From assembly GCA_018694835.1 (NCBI GenBank), contig JABHOG010000004.1:17216-81215 (forward strand): a stretch of DNA of 64,000 nucleotides, written 5' to 3'. Source of the DNA: Planctomycetota bacterium (GTDB lineage: Bacteria > Planctomycetota > UBA8108 > UBA1146). Both the position numbers and the translations under genes were made by a program. The notes beneath the pieces were generated by a model, which saw nothing but the letters and a program-made list of their open reading frames with translations, made no database searches and had not been told where the DNA came from. Positions 37,401-46,195 of the stretch are shown here, piece after piece (positions within the stretch are counted from its first letter, which is position 1; every line of letters begins with the position of its first letter).

Positions 37401-37493
37401 CTGATCGTGTTACCGGTGGTGCTCTCCTTCATCCTGAAGGCGAAGAAGCCAGATCTCGCACCAGAAACGGGAGCCGAACAGGCTTCGATGTAG
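34407..37493 (+). CDS. RND efflux permease, second of two
   Basis: A 1028-residue RND permease overlapping the first in ATGA. It carries GVGMLVDTAVVVVES in TM4 and LLCGIVVNNGIVLIDQV / LRPILITALTTVLGLIPMAYG in the C-terminal half. It is clearly diverged from its neighbour, so the pair may form a mixed trimer as MdtB-MdtC does (inference). A Gly/Arg-rich loop (GWGWGGRGHGGGSRSS, about residue 640) is unusual in the second periplasmic domain. Confidence 0.9.
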   Translation: MKPFVRFCLSRPITTLTVHILLVLGGILSIDRIPLSATPNLGRMSVNINIPYPNASPIQVENEVVRPLEEALATLRRVRGFNSESREGNGRVTLRFDYGEDLDQVKVEIRERLARAMDQLPVEDLDRIRLSTGGWGADADAIMEARISAVGINLSENYDLLVNRIQRPLERLDGVGQVKLDGVTPKEIRISFTKGELERHGLTLGRVAQEIRNSNVDATIGRVWSDGKTRRLRLINALSDVEAMRQMPINRNGLRLGQVATIEKKEGELRWGRHLNGSYAVSLEISQEAGANTVEVCKKVREEVARIALDPQLAGINLLVWQDQGQMIVSSLARLRDAGIIGGGLALMILLIFLRRFSATLLVGMAIPISVLAALSVLHFLDQELNIITIMALMLGVGMLVDTAVVVVESIVRRAGLGDDPMTAATTGTLEVATPVFAATLTTMVVFLPVFISERNGFSDALASVGLVISLTIGASLFVSLTLVPMVAARIYSGGDPGLSSWFMKFRDGYENLLKSAMAHRSVTLTVAVAATLSVVIPFENGFRMDLSDADWKSNYANISYRPVEGLDYREMEKTVTDIENFLASHREVIGEGDIYSWYKDGYALTRIYPPPAMATEDYIAELRGRIDEVLPKVPGFRIRTDEGWGWGGRGHGGGSRSSAGSFRIRLAGDSSSYLDDLGIKVASYLSGIVGIIEAEVVGDEEVDELRLEPDQDLLGRLQVSGDTVARSISSAFSGNRLSQLRTQSGDLDITLGLDEEETDSVEELNFMRFPLTDTLELPIEEIGVVKQVEAPNRRRRDQRLANLTVSVQYDPSSKEQIQQRLETALEKYPWPVGYSWDLGEGWSGRWRNRSSFGEGLYLSVFLVYLVLACLFESLRTPLVLMVTVLLAVPGVIWTLWLQGDALDTPAAVGLILLCGIVVNNGIVLIDQVRRRLEEGLDPITAIRKGASDRLRPILITALTTVLGLIPMAYGTQMLTGPQFNTLGKAIVGGLSASTLLTLIVLPVVLSFILKAKKPDLAPETGAEQASM

Positions 37494-37510
37494 CGATTCC
37501 GAACACTCAT

Positions 37511-37526
37511 TACCCGGAAACGGGTA
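37511..37526 (+). terminator. Small hairpin after the RND operon
   Basis: TACCCG-GAAA-CGGGTA is a perfect 6-bp stem with a GNRA-type loop, 17 bases after the RND stop. It has no T-run, so it may be a 3'-end stabiliser or weak terminator. Confidence 0.35.
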
Positions 37527-37638
37527 TTGTGCGAGGGGTCGCTCCTCATGATTTTCGGAGCATGGTCATAAACTATGTTCTTGAAGTGGCTTACAGGATC
37601 ACAGTAGATCTGAGTGGAAGCATCAAGAGCCTTTAGAA

Positions 37639-37654
37639 TGGCATGAGTTCTGCC
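37639..37654 (+). promoter_or_regulatory. Candidate sigma-54 promoter for gspK-C-L-M
   Basis: TGGCATGAGTTCTGCC matches the -24/-12 consensus TGGCAYG-N4-TTGCW at all but two positions, with GG and GC correctly 12 bases apart. It lies 70 bases ahead of the gspK start. The window encodes a sigma-54 activator in the other gsp cluster (57526-59418), which makes this more credible. No enhancer sites were identified. Confidence 0.6.
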
Positions 37655-37724
37655 GATCAATAGGCAGTGAGTCCTCACCGATGAGGGACCTCTTTGTCGA
37701 GCCGCCAGATGAGCCGGAGATCCG

Positions 37725-39239
37725 ATGAATCAGTTACCGCGAGCCCACGAGAATGCGCCACGATCCCCCGAGGGGGGAATTGCGCTGTTCGTCGTGTTGA
37801 TCCTGGTACTGGTCCTGACCGTCGTCATCACCCAGTTGATCTTCGTCACCAAGATCGAGGAGCGAATCTCGCGCAATCGACAGGGTCGAACCGCTCTCTC
37901 CTACGCCTTGCAGGCCTCTGGACGCCAGGTGCTGCTGAATCTCTCCTCTGATTTGATGGAAGATCTCGGCTATCTGGAAGATTTAGAGGAGGAAGATATG
38001 AACGGAATGGAGACCGGAGGGGAGGGGGTGGATACCCAGCTTCCCGGAGGTCTTCCAATTCCAGGATCGGGTGGAGGCGGGGGCGATGGCTCCAGAGGAT
38101 CGGAAGACGACCCGGTCGACACCCACCACGACCTGTGGGCACGCCCGATTCAGGATTCCATCAACGGTGTCGAGGTCGTTGGAATGGTCGTCGATGGAGA
38201 ATCCTGCATCGACCTCAATCACATCTTCTCGCTCGCTGCACTGCCCGAGGATGAGGAGAGTGAACTCGATGCTCTCGAAGAAGCGGCTGCTGGAAACGCT
38301 GCGATTGATGGGCTGCTACAAGAAACGGGACTACTGGAAGAATTCGTGCCTCCAGAGCAAGAAGAAGTCGAAGAAGCCCAGGTGATCCTTGAACGGTTGA
38401 TCGAGGGCGTCATCGATTTCAACACTGAAAATGGCTTCGATTACATCGAAACTCCGGATCCACGAGATACCGCAGAGGCGATCGTTTCGTTGGTTCACCA
38501 GCGTGTCCTCGATGAAAATCTGCGCAGAATCCGTAGCCTGGATTCGATCCGTCAGCTGGAAGAAGTCACCTGGGAGTTGTTCTACGGACCCATCGACCCG
38601 GCGACACTGGAAGAAGATGATGAGTTTGACCAGGAAGATACCGGCGGAATGATGGAGGACCTCCAGGCGCTGGCCCCCGGATCCTTCGACGATCTCGAGG
38701 CATCCGGGTTCGAACTTCTCGATGGGGGAGTGGATCAGATTCCGACTCCCATCGGGCTTCGACATGTCATGACCGCAAACTCGTCGGGCAAGATCAACCT
38801 CAACACCGCAAGGCCTGAGGTGCTGGTCGCCATGCTTCGATCCTTCGAGGATTTCGATGAGGCGAAGGAGATCGCATGGCAGATTCGAGACCATTGCAAT
38901 AGTTACCAGGAGGAGATCGACGAGGTGACCGGGGAGATCATCGACGATCTGCTCAGCGAATTTGGTGTCGAGGATGAGGAAATCCAGCAATTCGAGTACT
39001 TCACCAGTTTCGAGCAGTTGAAACAGGTCGATGAGGCCTGGGAAGACACCAGTGGCTCGGAGGGCTCCGTATTCGAACTCCTGCAGCAGGACCTCGAGGA
39101 TCATGTTGTTTTTTCTAGCAATTTTTTCACCACAACCATCGAAGGAACGAGCGAGGATCGCTCTCTCTCGGGTAGAATGGTTTGTGCCAGGAAAGGACAG
39201 CACGTGGTTGTAATTTCCTGGAAGGAAGTGCGCCGATGA
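37725..39239 (+). CDS. gspK: Type II secretion minor pseudopilin GspK
   Basis: A 504-residue protein with a prepilin-like N-terminus: PEGG followed by IALFVVLILVLVLTVVITQL. It lacks the Glu at position +5, as is usual for GspK. A large acidic periplasmic domain follows, with the helix-hairpin block GKINLNTARPEVLVAML characteristic of GspK. GspK caps the pseudopilus tip with GspI and GspJ. Residues about 80-130 and 270-310 are strongly acidic insertions. The gene is longer than typical GspK (about 330 residues). Confidence 0.85.
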   Translation: MNQLPRAHENAPRSPEGGIALFVVLILVLVLTVVITQLIFVTKIEERISRNRQGRTALSYALQASGRQVLLNLSSDLMEDLGYLEDLEEEDMNGMETGGEGVDTQLPGGLPIPGSGGGGGDGSRGSEDDPVDTHHDLWARPIQDSINGVEVVGMVVDGESCIDLNHIFSLAALPEDEESELDALEEAAAGNAAIDGLLQETGLLEEFVPPEQEEVEEAQVILERLIEGVIDFNTENGFDYIETPDPRDTAEAIVSLVHQRVLDENLRRIRSLDSIRQLEEVTWELFYGPIDPATLEEDDEFDQEDTGGMMEDLQALAPGSFDDLEASGFELLDGGVDQIPTPIGLRHVMTANSSGKINLNTARPEVLVAMLRSFEDFDEAKEIAWQIRDHCNSYQEEIDEVTGEIIDDLLSEFGVEDEEIQQFEYFTSFEQLKQVDEAWEDTSGSEGSVFELLQQDLEDHVVFSSNFFTTTIEGTSEDRSLSGRMVCARKGQHVVVISWKEVRR

Positions 39240-39261
39240 AGGTTTCGTGGAGGATTAATCG

Positions 39262-40422
39262 ATGCCAAAAGTGAGCATCCAACTACTACGGAGCGGAATT
39301 CTGCTCTTCAATATTTCAGCGATGACCCTGCTCGGGTTCGTGATGTACGACCTGCTGCTCGAATCTCCGCAGGATGTGCCGGTTCGCCTGGTCGATCCGC
39401 AAGACTTCGAGTTGAAGGAGCAGGCTGCTCGTCCGGTTCCCAACCAGTACCGGGAGATCATCGGAGAACTTTACCGCACTGCGCCACAGGCTCCTGTCGC
39501 GCAGATCAAGCCGGTCGAATCGACGCTACCGTTGCTCGATTCGGGCCCCATCGGAGAATGGGAAATCGTTGGAGTCATCTACTCTCCTGAGGGACAGCGA
39601 TTTGCATCCATCCAGGAGAAGGGGCAGACCAATGTCCTCAAATCGTCGAGTCGTAGCGGGCGCCCCGTCAACACGAGCCGTGTTCGCGGTAGAAGCACCA
39701 GGGGTGGTGGAGCATCCGCCATCAATAGGGCGAGTTCCAGAACCTCGGGCCGTTCCCCGACCTCGAATCAACGGGTGCGATACCTGGAGCAGGGCAAAGA
39801 GTTCAGGATCGATGAGAACAGTTACATGGTGGTCGAGATCAAGGACCAACCCAAACAGGTGATCTACGAGCACAACGGACGCAGTTACACCCTTCGTCAG
39901 GAGTCGATCATCGATCCGGTGATCCATGAGGAAGGCGAGACGCTGGTACTGCGGGGATTCAGTCCGGAAGAACTGGAACTTCTCACAGGTGGCCAGACAG
40001 GAGCCAGTGCTGTAGGTCGGTTGTCCGCGATCCCTGAAGATGTGAGGGGCTCGATTCGCGGCAATGACGGCAAGCCGATGCGCGGAACCGAAGTTCCCAA
40101 GTCACCTACCACCCGTCCTACCGGAGTCGTTCCACCCAGAGGTGTTTCGCCGAGGACTCCCACGACCAAGCCCAATTCCAGAACCAATAGTCGTAGTTTT
40201 GGTGATCCCAGGTCAGACCAGAGAGGGAGAGTTGCACCTCCGAACAAGGCCAAGCCGAAACTTCGTGGCGGAACATCCACCCAGACACCCAGCTCAAGGG
40301 TGGGGCAGGCGACTCTTGAAGCGACGCTCGGAGTGGATGTCGAGTCAAACCCTCAGGAAGCGATTCGTCGTCTCGAAGAACTTCAGCGAGCCCGTCAACA
40401 AAACCAGCCAAATCAGACCTGA
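39262..40422 (+). CDS. gspC: GspC-like inner membrane protein of the type II secretion system
   Basis: A 386-residue protein with one N-terminal membrane helix (LLRSGILLFNISAMTLLGFVMYDLLL). A periplasmic domain resembling the GspC homology region follows: GEWEIVGVIYSPEGQRFASI and VRYLEQGKEFRIDENSYMVVEIKDQPKQV. A low-complexity Ser/Arg/Pro tail ends the protein. GspC couples the inner membrane platform to the secretin. No PDZ domain is seen. The call rests mainly on topology and position between gspK and gspL, so PilP-like is an alternative. Confidence 0.6.
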   Translation: MPKVSIQLLRSGILLFNISAMTLLGFVMYDLLLESPQDVPVRLVDPQDFELKEQAARPVPNQYREIIGELYRTAPQAPVAQIKPVESTLPLLDSGPIGEWEIVGVIYSPEGQRFASIQEKGQTNVLKSSSRSGRPVNTSRVRGRSTRGGGASAINRASSRTSGRSPTSNQRVRYLEQGKEFRIDENSYMVVEIKDQPKQVIYEHNGRSYTLRQESIIDPVIHEEGETLVLRGFSPEELELLTGGQTGASAVGRLSAIPEDVRGSIRGNDGKPMRGTEVPKSPTTRPTGVVPPRGVSPRTPTTKPNSRTNSRSFGDPRSDQRGRVAPPNKAKPKLRGGTSTQTPSSRVGQATLEATLGVDVESNPQEAIRRLEELQRARQQNQPNQT

Positions 40423-40458
40423 TTCCCATCCCGAGGATGATTTGAGAGGAGCCCTGTC

Positions 40459-42201
40459 GTGGCCCTGCACGCAGGAATAGAAATCGATGGATCTGACGTC
40501 TCGATCGCAGTGGTGGATTCCACTGCGAAACAGACCGTCATCATCGACTACATCGAGGCCAAGATTATCGGAGAAAGTAGCGAGGAGCGCCTCGCGTCTC
40601 TGGAGTCCATCCTTCATGGAGCACTGGAAAATCACGGGAGCAAGACCATCGAGGTGGTCAGTTCCATTCCGACTCGGATGTCGACCTTGAGAGAGATCTC
40701 GGTTCCATTCACCAATGAAGATGTCATTTCCAAGACGATTCGGTATGAGAGCGAAGGGCATCTCCCATCCGCCTCCATCGATGATCTGATCATCGAGTTC
40801 ATCAAGTGTTCAGAAACTGAAGATTCGAGCCGGCTGCTGATCAGCGCAGTGCAAAAGAAAATCGTCGGTGCTCATCTGGAAATGCTTCGTGAAGGCGGGG
40901 TGGATCCAGTCCAGGTCGAGGTCGATGCCACCGCCCTGGCGACTTCACTCCATGTATCTCGACCAGATCTCAGGGGTGGACGCACTCTTCTCATCGGCAT
41001 GGAAGCGGGTCATACGACCTTCGTTCTGCTCGAGGAGGGAAGAGTCATGAGGATTCGATCGACCTCGAATCATCTCCAGCCATCCGCGATACCGTCGCTG
41101 GCGACCTCCGCGACCGGCAGCTCAAGTGGGGCCGTGGAAGGGTTCGAAACGACTCCTTCAGAATCTGCGGTGGAGTTTGCAGACCTGATGCAAGGAAGCG
41201 AATCGGATGAGGACCTTGGTGGTGAGGAAGAACTCGCCATCGCAGTGGTCTCGGATGAAGACTTCGAGCGATTGAACGCGGAAATGACATCGTCTCCAGC
41301 GCTGCCTCCAGCCGACCCGGAAGAGGTGATTGGGCGACTATTCACCGAGATCGAGCGGACTTTTGCCGGGATCTTGATGAGATCACCGCTGGACCGAATC
41401 GTTGTTTCCGGAAGCGCCGCTTGCGACCTGGGAATTTCGGATCGTCTGGCAGAAGAGTATGAGGTGCCCGCTCAGCAACTTCGTGTCTGCGACGGGGTCG
41501 AAACTGGAATGCCGATAGCCTTGATCGATCGCTGCAACAGATCGGGTGGTGTGTCCGTTGGGCTGGCGCTTCAGTCAGCAGGGCAAGGGCTGACTCGATT
41601 TGACTTCCGTAAGGAAGAATTTCGGTATGAGCGAAGATTTGCCAAGTTGTTGCCTGGACTGATGCTGATGGGATTAATCCTCTGCTTCATGTCCGTGACC
41701 TGGCTGGTCGAAAGCCACCGTGAGAAGCAATACCGCAAAGCAGAGTACGAGACGGTGAGATCCAACGAAGAAGCAGTGTACATGGCCAGGTTTGGCGAGA
41801 GTCCGAAGAGTTCCAAGCCCAATTATTTGAGAAGTGCAGAAAATAAGATCGCTGCATTGAAGGGGGTTGGATCCGGGTCGACCAGGCAGAAACTGGTGCA
41901 GTACTTGCCAGGAATGGATTTGATCAAGGATGTGACCGGAGGAGTCTCTTCAGCGAATCCAAAGGTCTATCCGATCTGGAAATCGATCGAGATCAACGGC
42001 GCCAAGAAAAAAAACGGGGTCTCGACGGTGATCTTCGAGGTGCCAGATGCCGCTTCAGGAGAGCGAGTGATTACAGCTCTGGAGCAGAGGTCCAAGTACT
42101 TTAATATCGAGGATGACATCAAGCCTGCTGGCGATCGGAAAAAGGTCACCCTGAAACTGAAGTTGAAGTCCTCAATTACAGAAACTGACGGGAGGAGGTA
42201 A
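40459..42201 (+). CDS. gspL: GspL-like protein (PilM-type actin fold plus PilN-like anchor)
   Basis: A 580-residue protein starting at GTG 40459 behind GAGAGGAG. Residues about 1-370 have the PilM/GspL actin-like ATPase fold (GIEIDGSDVSIAVVD, SIPTRMSTLREISVPF, LLIGMEAGHTTFVLLEEGRV), with an acidic insertion near residue 220-260. A membrane helix follows (LLPGLMLMGLILCFMSVTWLV), then a PilN-like periplasmic coiled coil and small alpha/beta domain. GspL recruits the GspE ATPase to the inner membrane platform. Confidence 0.8.
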   Translation: MALHAGIEIDGSDVSIAVVDSTAKQTVIIDYIEAKIIGESSEERLASLESILHGALENHGSKTIEVVSSIPTRMSTLREISVPFTNEDVISKTIRYESEGHLPSASIDDLIIEFIKCSETEDSSRLLISAVQKKIVGAHLEMLREGGVDPVQVEVDATALATSLHVSRPDLRGGRTLLIGMEAGHTTFVLLEEGRVMRIRSTSNHLQPSAIPSLATSATGSSSGAVEGFETTPSESAVEFADLMQGSESDEDLGGEEELAIAVVSDEDFERLNAEMTSSPALPPADPEEVIGRLFTEIERTFAGILMRSPLDRIVVSGSAACDLGISDRLAEEYEVPAQQLRVCDGVETGMPIALIDRCNRSGGVSVGLALQSAGQGLTRFDFRKEEFRYERRFAKLLPGLMLMGLILCFMSVTWLVESHREKQYRKAEYETVRSNEEAVYMARFGESPKSSKPNYLRSAENKIAALKGVGSGSTRQKLVQYLPGMDLIKDVTGGVSSANPKVYPIWKSIEINGAKKKNGVSTVIFEVPDAASGERVITALEQRSKYFNIEDDIKPAGDRKKVTLKLKLKSSITETDGRR

Positions 42202-42203
42202 CG

Positions 42204-42752
42204 ATGGCGGATCATGGCAAAACCAGTGATTTGACACAGATCATTCTCCTGACCTTGTTCCTGTGCTCCGGGGTGTTCGGTGCCTGGGGATACTGGTTAC
42301 ACACCAGTGCTGAGGAGTATCGCGCTGCAACCGAAAGTGAGAGTCGCACGTTGACGAATCTCAAGGAACTGCTCAACTCTGCTGAGAGTAAAGAAGTGGT
42401 TCTGGATCATCTACGTCGCGAGGAAAGTAAGAAAAACTCTGGCAAGATCAGCACCACCATCGCCGAGATCATCGAGTCGATGAAAAACAGTGCTTCCAAG
42501 CCCGAGATCAAGAGTCAAAGTAATGATGCGGAACCAAAACAAGGGATCACCAAGCATAGTTATGCTGCGACTTTTGAGAACAGGCCTCTGCGCGAGCAGA
42601 TCACCTTCTTGGCTCATATTCAGACTCGTGCACCTCACCTTGGATTTGAAAAGGTGAAGCTCACCAACAGGGCCAAGAAAGATTCCGAGGCGGAGTTATG
42701 GGAGCTCTATCTGGTGCTGGTGAATTACAGTGGCGAATCGCCCACTCGGTAG
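42204..42752 (+). CDS. gspM: GspM-like (PilO-type) platform protein
   Basis: A 182-residue protein starting 2 bases after gspL. One N-terminal helix (IILLTLFLCSGVFGAWGYWL) precedes a coiled-coil region (about 35-100) and a small ferredoxin-like domain (HSYAATFENRPLREQITFLAHI, ELYLVLVNY). This is the PilO/GspM layout; GspM partners GspL. Sequence identity to named families is low, so topology and position carry the call. Confidence 0.65.
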   Translation: MADHGKTSDLTQIILLTLFLCSGVFGAWGYWLHTSAEEYRAATESESRTLTNLKELLNSAESKEVVLDHLRREESKKNSGKISTTIAEIIESMKNSASKPEIKSQSNDAEPKQGITKHSYAATFENRPLREQITFLAHIQTRAPHLGFEKVKLTNRAKKDSEAELWELYLVLVNYSGESPTR

Positions 42753-42770
42753 TAATCCAAACGCGGTAAT

Positions 42771-42785
42771 CCAAACGTGGTTTGG
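42771..42785. terminator. Possible bidirectional terminator between gspM and the convergent kelch gene
   Basis: CCAAAC-GTG-GTTTGG is a perfect 6-bp stem in the 46-base convergent spacer. It is preceded by a direct repeat of TAATCCAAACG. No T-run on either side. Confidence 0.3.
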
Positions 42786-42798
42786 CGAGGGCGGCGGA

Positions 42799-44934
42799 TC
42801 AGTTTCCTGACGTGAACAGTAGCGCTCGACAGGTTCGGCTCTCTGGCGAGGCGGCCACGATCAGCGCACCACCCCACAAAGCGACCGCCCGCGGGGCCAG
42901 CAGTAACTCTTCGCCATCGGCGGATGCCCTGCTGAGAGGCTTGCACACCCGCTCCACGACTCCTGAGAAGGGGTCGTAGATCGCCGCTTCCGATGTCGGA
43001 AGTCCACCACGGTCAAAGCCACCTGCGATGAGAATCCTACCACCGGGAAGTTCCACGATGCTGGGCTGATAGAGCTCGACGGGAAGTCTCCCTGCCGGGA
43101 TCCAGCGCAACTGGATGCGCCCGAATCTCGTATCCTGCTGCTCGAGCAGGAAACTAGTCCGGCATTCAGTCGGCTGGAAGGGGGTCAATGCATCCGGGTT
43201 CGGTTCCCGGCGAGTTCCGGCGACCAGCAAGGCTCGATTTCCCTGGGCAGTACTATCTCCGATCGATTGCAGTCGCAATCCGCGACGGGGTCCGGGTAAG
43301 TTCGATCCTGGTTTATCGATCAGCAATGTCCGGCTGGTCCTCGATTCTGCACGGATCCTGAACGCTTCCGGATGATCCAGTACTCGGCAGTGCTCGGTGT
43401 CGAACGGCACGTGAGGAGCACCCAGTGACCCTCCGTAGCCACCATAGAGCAGCAACAACGGTTGCTCAGAATCCTCGAACAGGATCGAGCCATGCTGGTG
43501 CCTCGGATGGCGCAACTCACCGATCTGGTAGGTCGTGCTGATCGCTTTCGGTCCACGATCCCCGTCGAGGATCTCGATCTCGATCTGTTCGATGAGTCCG
43601 TTCAGATGTCCATCGAGACGACCCGCCACCACGATCACTGTGTTTCTCTGGGCGATCGGATGGGCGGAATGCTCGAATCTAGCACTGGATGGTGACTCGC
43701 TCTCGACCGGAATGAAGCGGCTCATTTCAGCGGACAGAATCAGCACCTCGGCATCGTTACGGGCTCGGGAGCCATCCCAGCCTCCAGTGATCAGGACCAG
43801 ATCGTCTTCGGTTTCGAGCAAGCCGTCGACACCGGGGAGGAGCGTCGCGCAGTGATCAGCACGGGCCGCTTGCATCGGAATCGGGCCCTGGTGATTTCCC
43901 ATCGGGTCGATGATCCATGCGCTGGAGAGAACCCTTCCAGAAGATCCGACCATCATCGTCCTGCCACCAGCGATCAGAACCTTCCCCCCCGGCAATCGGG
44001 TCAGGGAGTGACCCGCAAGGGCGGGCAAGCCTGGAGGTAACTCGAGATCTTGCCAGGGGGCACAATCTCCTTCCAGGTCGACCACCAGCGGCGATGCCAC
44101 ACCACCGCCTTGATCGGTGATCAGTTCCTGTGAGGGCAAGATGGTGGTGCCGGCTACAGCGATGCCACTGGGGGACCCTTCAAATCGTGATCGGCTGTGC
44201 TCATGCATCCCATCGATGGTGAGGAAGGGGAGTTCTCCCAGGAGGATGCTGGTTTCACGCGAGGGGGGACCATCGAGAAATCGCGCAGGAACCTTGCTGG
44301 AACCGAGTTGATCCCCTTTCACCGAGAGCCGGATCAAGCTCGATGAAATCTGCAGTCTTCGATCGAGAAGGATCTGGGAGAAGTGGACCGGTCGATTCCA
44401 GCGAAGCACCACCAGGTCTTCCCGATTGACGGTGGAACTGCGATCTGAATCGACCCATCTGGCATCCTCGAGAATCGCCGGTTCAGGCGCCGGAAGTTCC
44501 AGCAACACCGGTCCGACCACACCCTCGATCGGCTGACCCAGGTCATCCTTGAGACCCATCAATCCCAGGTCGAGGGAAACCATAACCGAGTGTTCGGAAC
44601 CGATCTGGTCGAGATGGTCAAATCCCGATTCTAGTTCAGCGATGAGCACATTGAGATGGTCAGTACGTTGGAATGAGTACTGCTCCGCACCCGTGGCTCC
44701 CTCGATCATCAGGCCGACGCGAGGGTTCGAGGGCAGTTCCAGGGAGGCATCGAGGACCAAGATGATCTGGTCGCCCTCGCCCAGTCCATCTTCAAGGAGG
44801 CCTTCGATCCGGGCAGAGATCAATTCCGGGTGAGTCGTCGGTTGGCAGCCGATGCATCCGAGCAACAGCAATAGCAGGAGCAACAGTCCCGATCGAGACG
44901 GAGATGATTGTGGCTGCTGAACTGGCCAGATCAT
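42799..44934 (-). CDS. Kelch-repeat lipoprotein, first paralogue
   Basis: A 711-residue protein. ATG 44934 (MIWPVQQPQSS) is chosen because it leads straight into a signal with lipobox IGC (SGLLLLLLLLLGCIGCQPTT) and has AGAGG ahead; the track ORF starts 99 bases further out. Residues about 30-330 are beta-rich. The rest is a kelch-type beta-propeller with repeats such as LPGGKVLIAGGRT, TEDDLVLITGGWDG and LPGGRILIAGGFDRGG. Function is unknown; it is probably an outer membrane or surface-exposed propeller. It is paralogous in style to the gene at 46173. Confidence 0.78.
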   Translation of the reverse strand: MIWPVQQPQSSPSRSGLLLLLLLLLGCIGCQPTTHPELISARIEGLLEDGLGEGDQIILVLDASLELPSNPRVGLMIEGATGAEQYSFQRTDHLNVLIAELESGFDHLDQIGSEHSVMVSLDLGLMGLKDDLGQPIEGVVGPVLLELPAPEPAILEDARWVDSDRSSTVNREDLVVLRWNRPVHFSQILLDRRLQISSSLIRLSVKGDQLGSSKVPARFLDGPPSRETSILLGELPFLTIDGMHEHSRSRFEGSPSGIAVAGTTILPSQELITDQGGGVASPLVVDLEGDCAPWQDLELPPGLPALAGHSLTRLPGGKVLIAGGRTMMVGSSGRVLSSAWIIDPMGNHQGPIPMQAARADHCATLLPGVDGLLETEDDLVLITGGWDGSRARNDAEVLILSAEMSRFIPVESESPSSARFEHSAHPIAQRNTVIVVAGRLDGHLNGLIEQIEIEILDGDRGPKAISTTYQIGELRHPRHQHGSILFEDSEQPLLLLYGGYGGSLGAPHVPFDTEHCRVLDHPEAFRIRAESRTSRTLLIDKPGSNLPGPRRGLRLQSIGDSTAQGNRALLVAGTRREPNPDALTPFQPTECRTSFLLEQQDTRFGRIQLRWIPAGRLPVELYQPSIVELPGGRILIAGGFDRGGLPTSEAAIYDPFSGVVERVCKPLSRASADGEELLLAPRAVALWGGALIVAASPESRTCRALLFTSGN

Positions 44935-45049
44935 CGAGCCTCTTCCTCTATCTTCTGTGGATGGGGTCCTGTACCGAAGGCAATGCTGTACTGCCCTGAG
45001 ATAGATCGTGACATCGCGGAGGCCCACTCTCAAGCGGGCCGCGGAACAG

Positions 45050-46195
45050 TTAGCCGGAGATTCCCAGAGAATCGAGTGCTCGGATCACTTCTTCGCGAAC
45101 CCTTAGGGGCTGAGAACTGTCATCGCGGGCTGTCCTCAAGGCCTCCACCACTGCATCGCCTTCGATACGTAGCAATGCCCTCACTGCAGAGATGCGTGTG
45201 GCTAGAACCTCGTCTTCTTGCAGGATGCGGGTGACCAGGGGAACCGAGCGTACATCGCGGATACCGCCCAGGGCCCCGAGGATCGATTGGCGTACATATG
45301 GATTCCTCTCCTCCACGAGAGCGGATTCCACCGGCTGAGCCTGTGCGATTCCTCCCGAGAGTTTCATCCCGTATGCCGCCCGCTGGCGAACTCTGAAGTG
45401 TGAGTTGTCGGTGAGCAATTCCTCGTAAATCCCCAGCGCATCGGCGGATCTCGAATGCTGGGTGAGAGCCCCGACAAAGCGATAGCGATGAGTTTGGGTG
45501 TCTTCTGCGAGGGCACATTCGCTCAAGATCTGGAACGATCGGTCATTGTCGGCTGCCGCGAGGGCCGCCACGGTGTGCTTCACTTCGCTTTCCTTGGAGT
45601 TTCCGGCAGCCCAGTCGTAATGATCGAGCAGTCCTGCGAGAGCTTCATCACTTCCGATCGTACCGAGTGCTCGAAGGAGGAAGCGGCGGTTGATGAAATC
45701 GGGTTCCTCCGCCAGCAAGCCCAGCAGCAGCGGGACATGTTCCTCTGCCAGAGAGTCGAGATAGGCTTCGAGGTCTTGACGAGCACGGTCGACCCTATGA
45801 GCGGTGGAAGCGTCGAGCGCTTGATCCCATTGTGTCTTGAGGAACAGGCTGTCCAGCTGCTCGCGAATGGCTCTCATCTGTGGCGTCAGGGAGTCGAGTG
45901 GGGAGACCGTTGCCGAAGCGGTGGCTTCGCCAGTGTTGGTGGGCAGTGGTCCCGATCGATTCTCGTCGATCTGTTCTGCCACTCTCGTCGGAGGATTTCC
46001 GATTTCCGGTGAGCGGGTCGGGATCCACAGGTATGCCAGCACCCAGCCGAGGGCCACAAGGGCGAGTACTGCGGGGATGGAACTGTGGATGCGACCGGAT
46101 TGCTCGCACCCTCGAATTCCCCGGGGGGATACTGCCGACAGGCGATGAAGCGAAGGATCTACAAGGTTCGAATTACGGAGTCGGATCTGGCGCAT
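45050..46195 (-). CDS. Membrane-anchored HEAT-repeat protein
   Basis: A 381-residue protein starting at ATG 46195 (MRQIRLRNSN) with AGGAACC just upstream; the track start at 46336 lies inside the previous gene. One transmembrane helix (IPAVLALVALGWVLAYLWIP, about 45-65) is followed by a linker and HEAT-like helical repeats (FLLRALGTIGSDEALAGLL, YVRQSILGALGGIRDVRSVPLV, ISAVRALLRIEGDAVVEALR). It overlaps the upstream kelch gene by 23 bases, so the two are cotranscribed. It is probably a periplasmic scaffold; partner unknown. Confidence 0.78.
   Translation of the reverse strand: MRQIRLRNSNLVDPSLHRLSAVSPRGIRGCEQSGRIHSSIPAVLALVALGWVLAYLWIPTRSPEIGNPPTRVAEQIDENRSGPLPTNTGEATASATVSPLDSLTPQMRAIREQLDSLFLKTQWDQALDASTAHRVDRARQDLEAYLDSLAEEHVPLLLGLLAEEPDFINRRFLLRALGTIGSDEALAGLLDHYDWAAGNSKESEVKHTVAALAAADNDRSFQILSECALAEDTQTHRYRFVGALTQHSRSADALGIYEELLTDNSHFRVRQRAAYGMKLSGGIAQAQPVESALVEERNPYVRQSILGALGGIRDVRSVPLVTRILQEDEVLATRISAVRALLRIEGDAVVEALRTARDDSSQPLRVREEVIRALDSLGISG

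Noticed and set aside
38331-39203. 290-residue ORF on the minus strand
   Set aside because: Antisense shadow of gspK.
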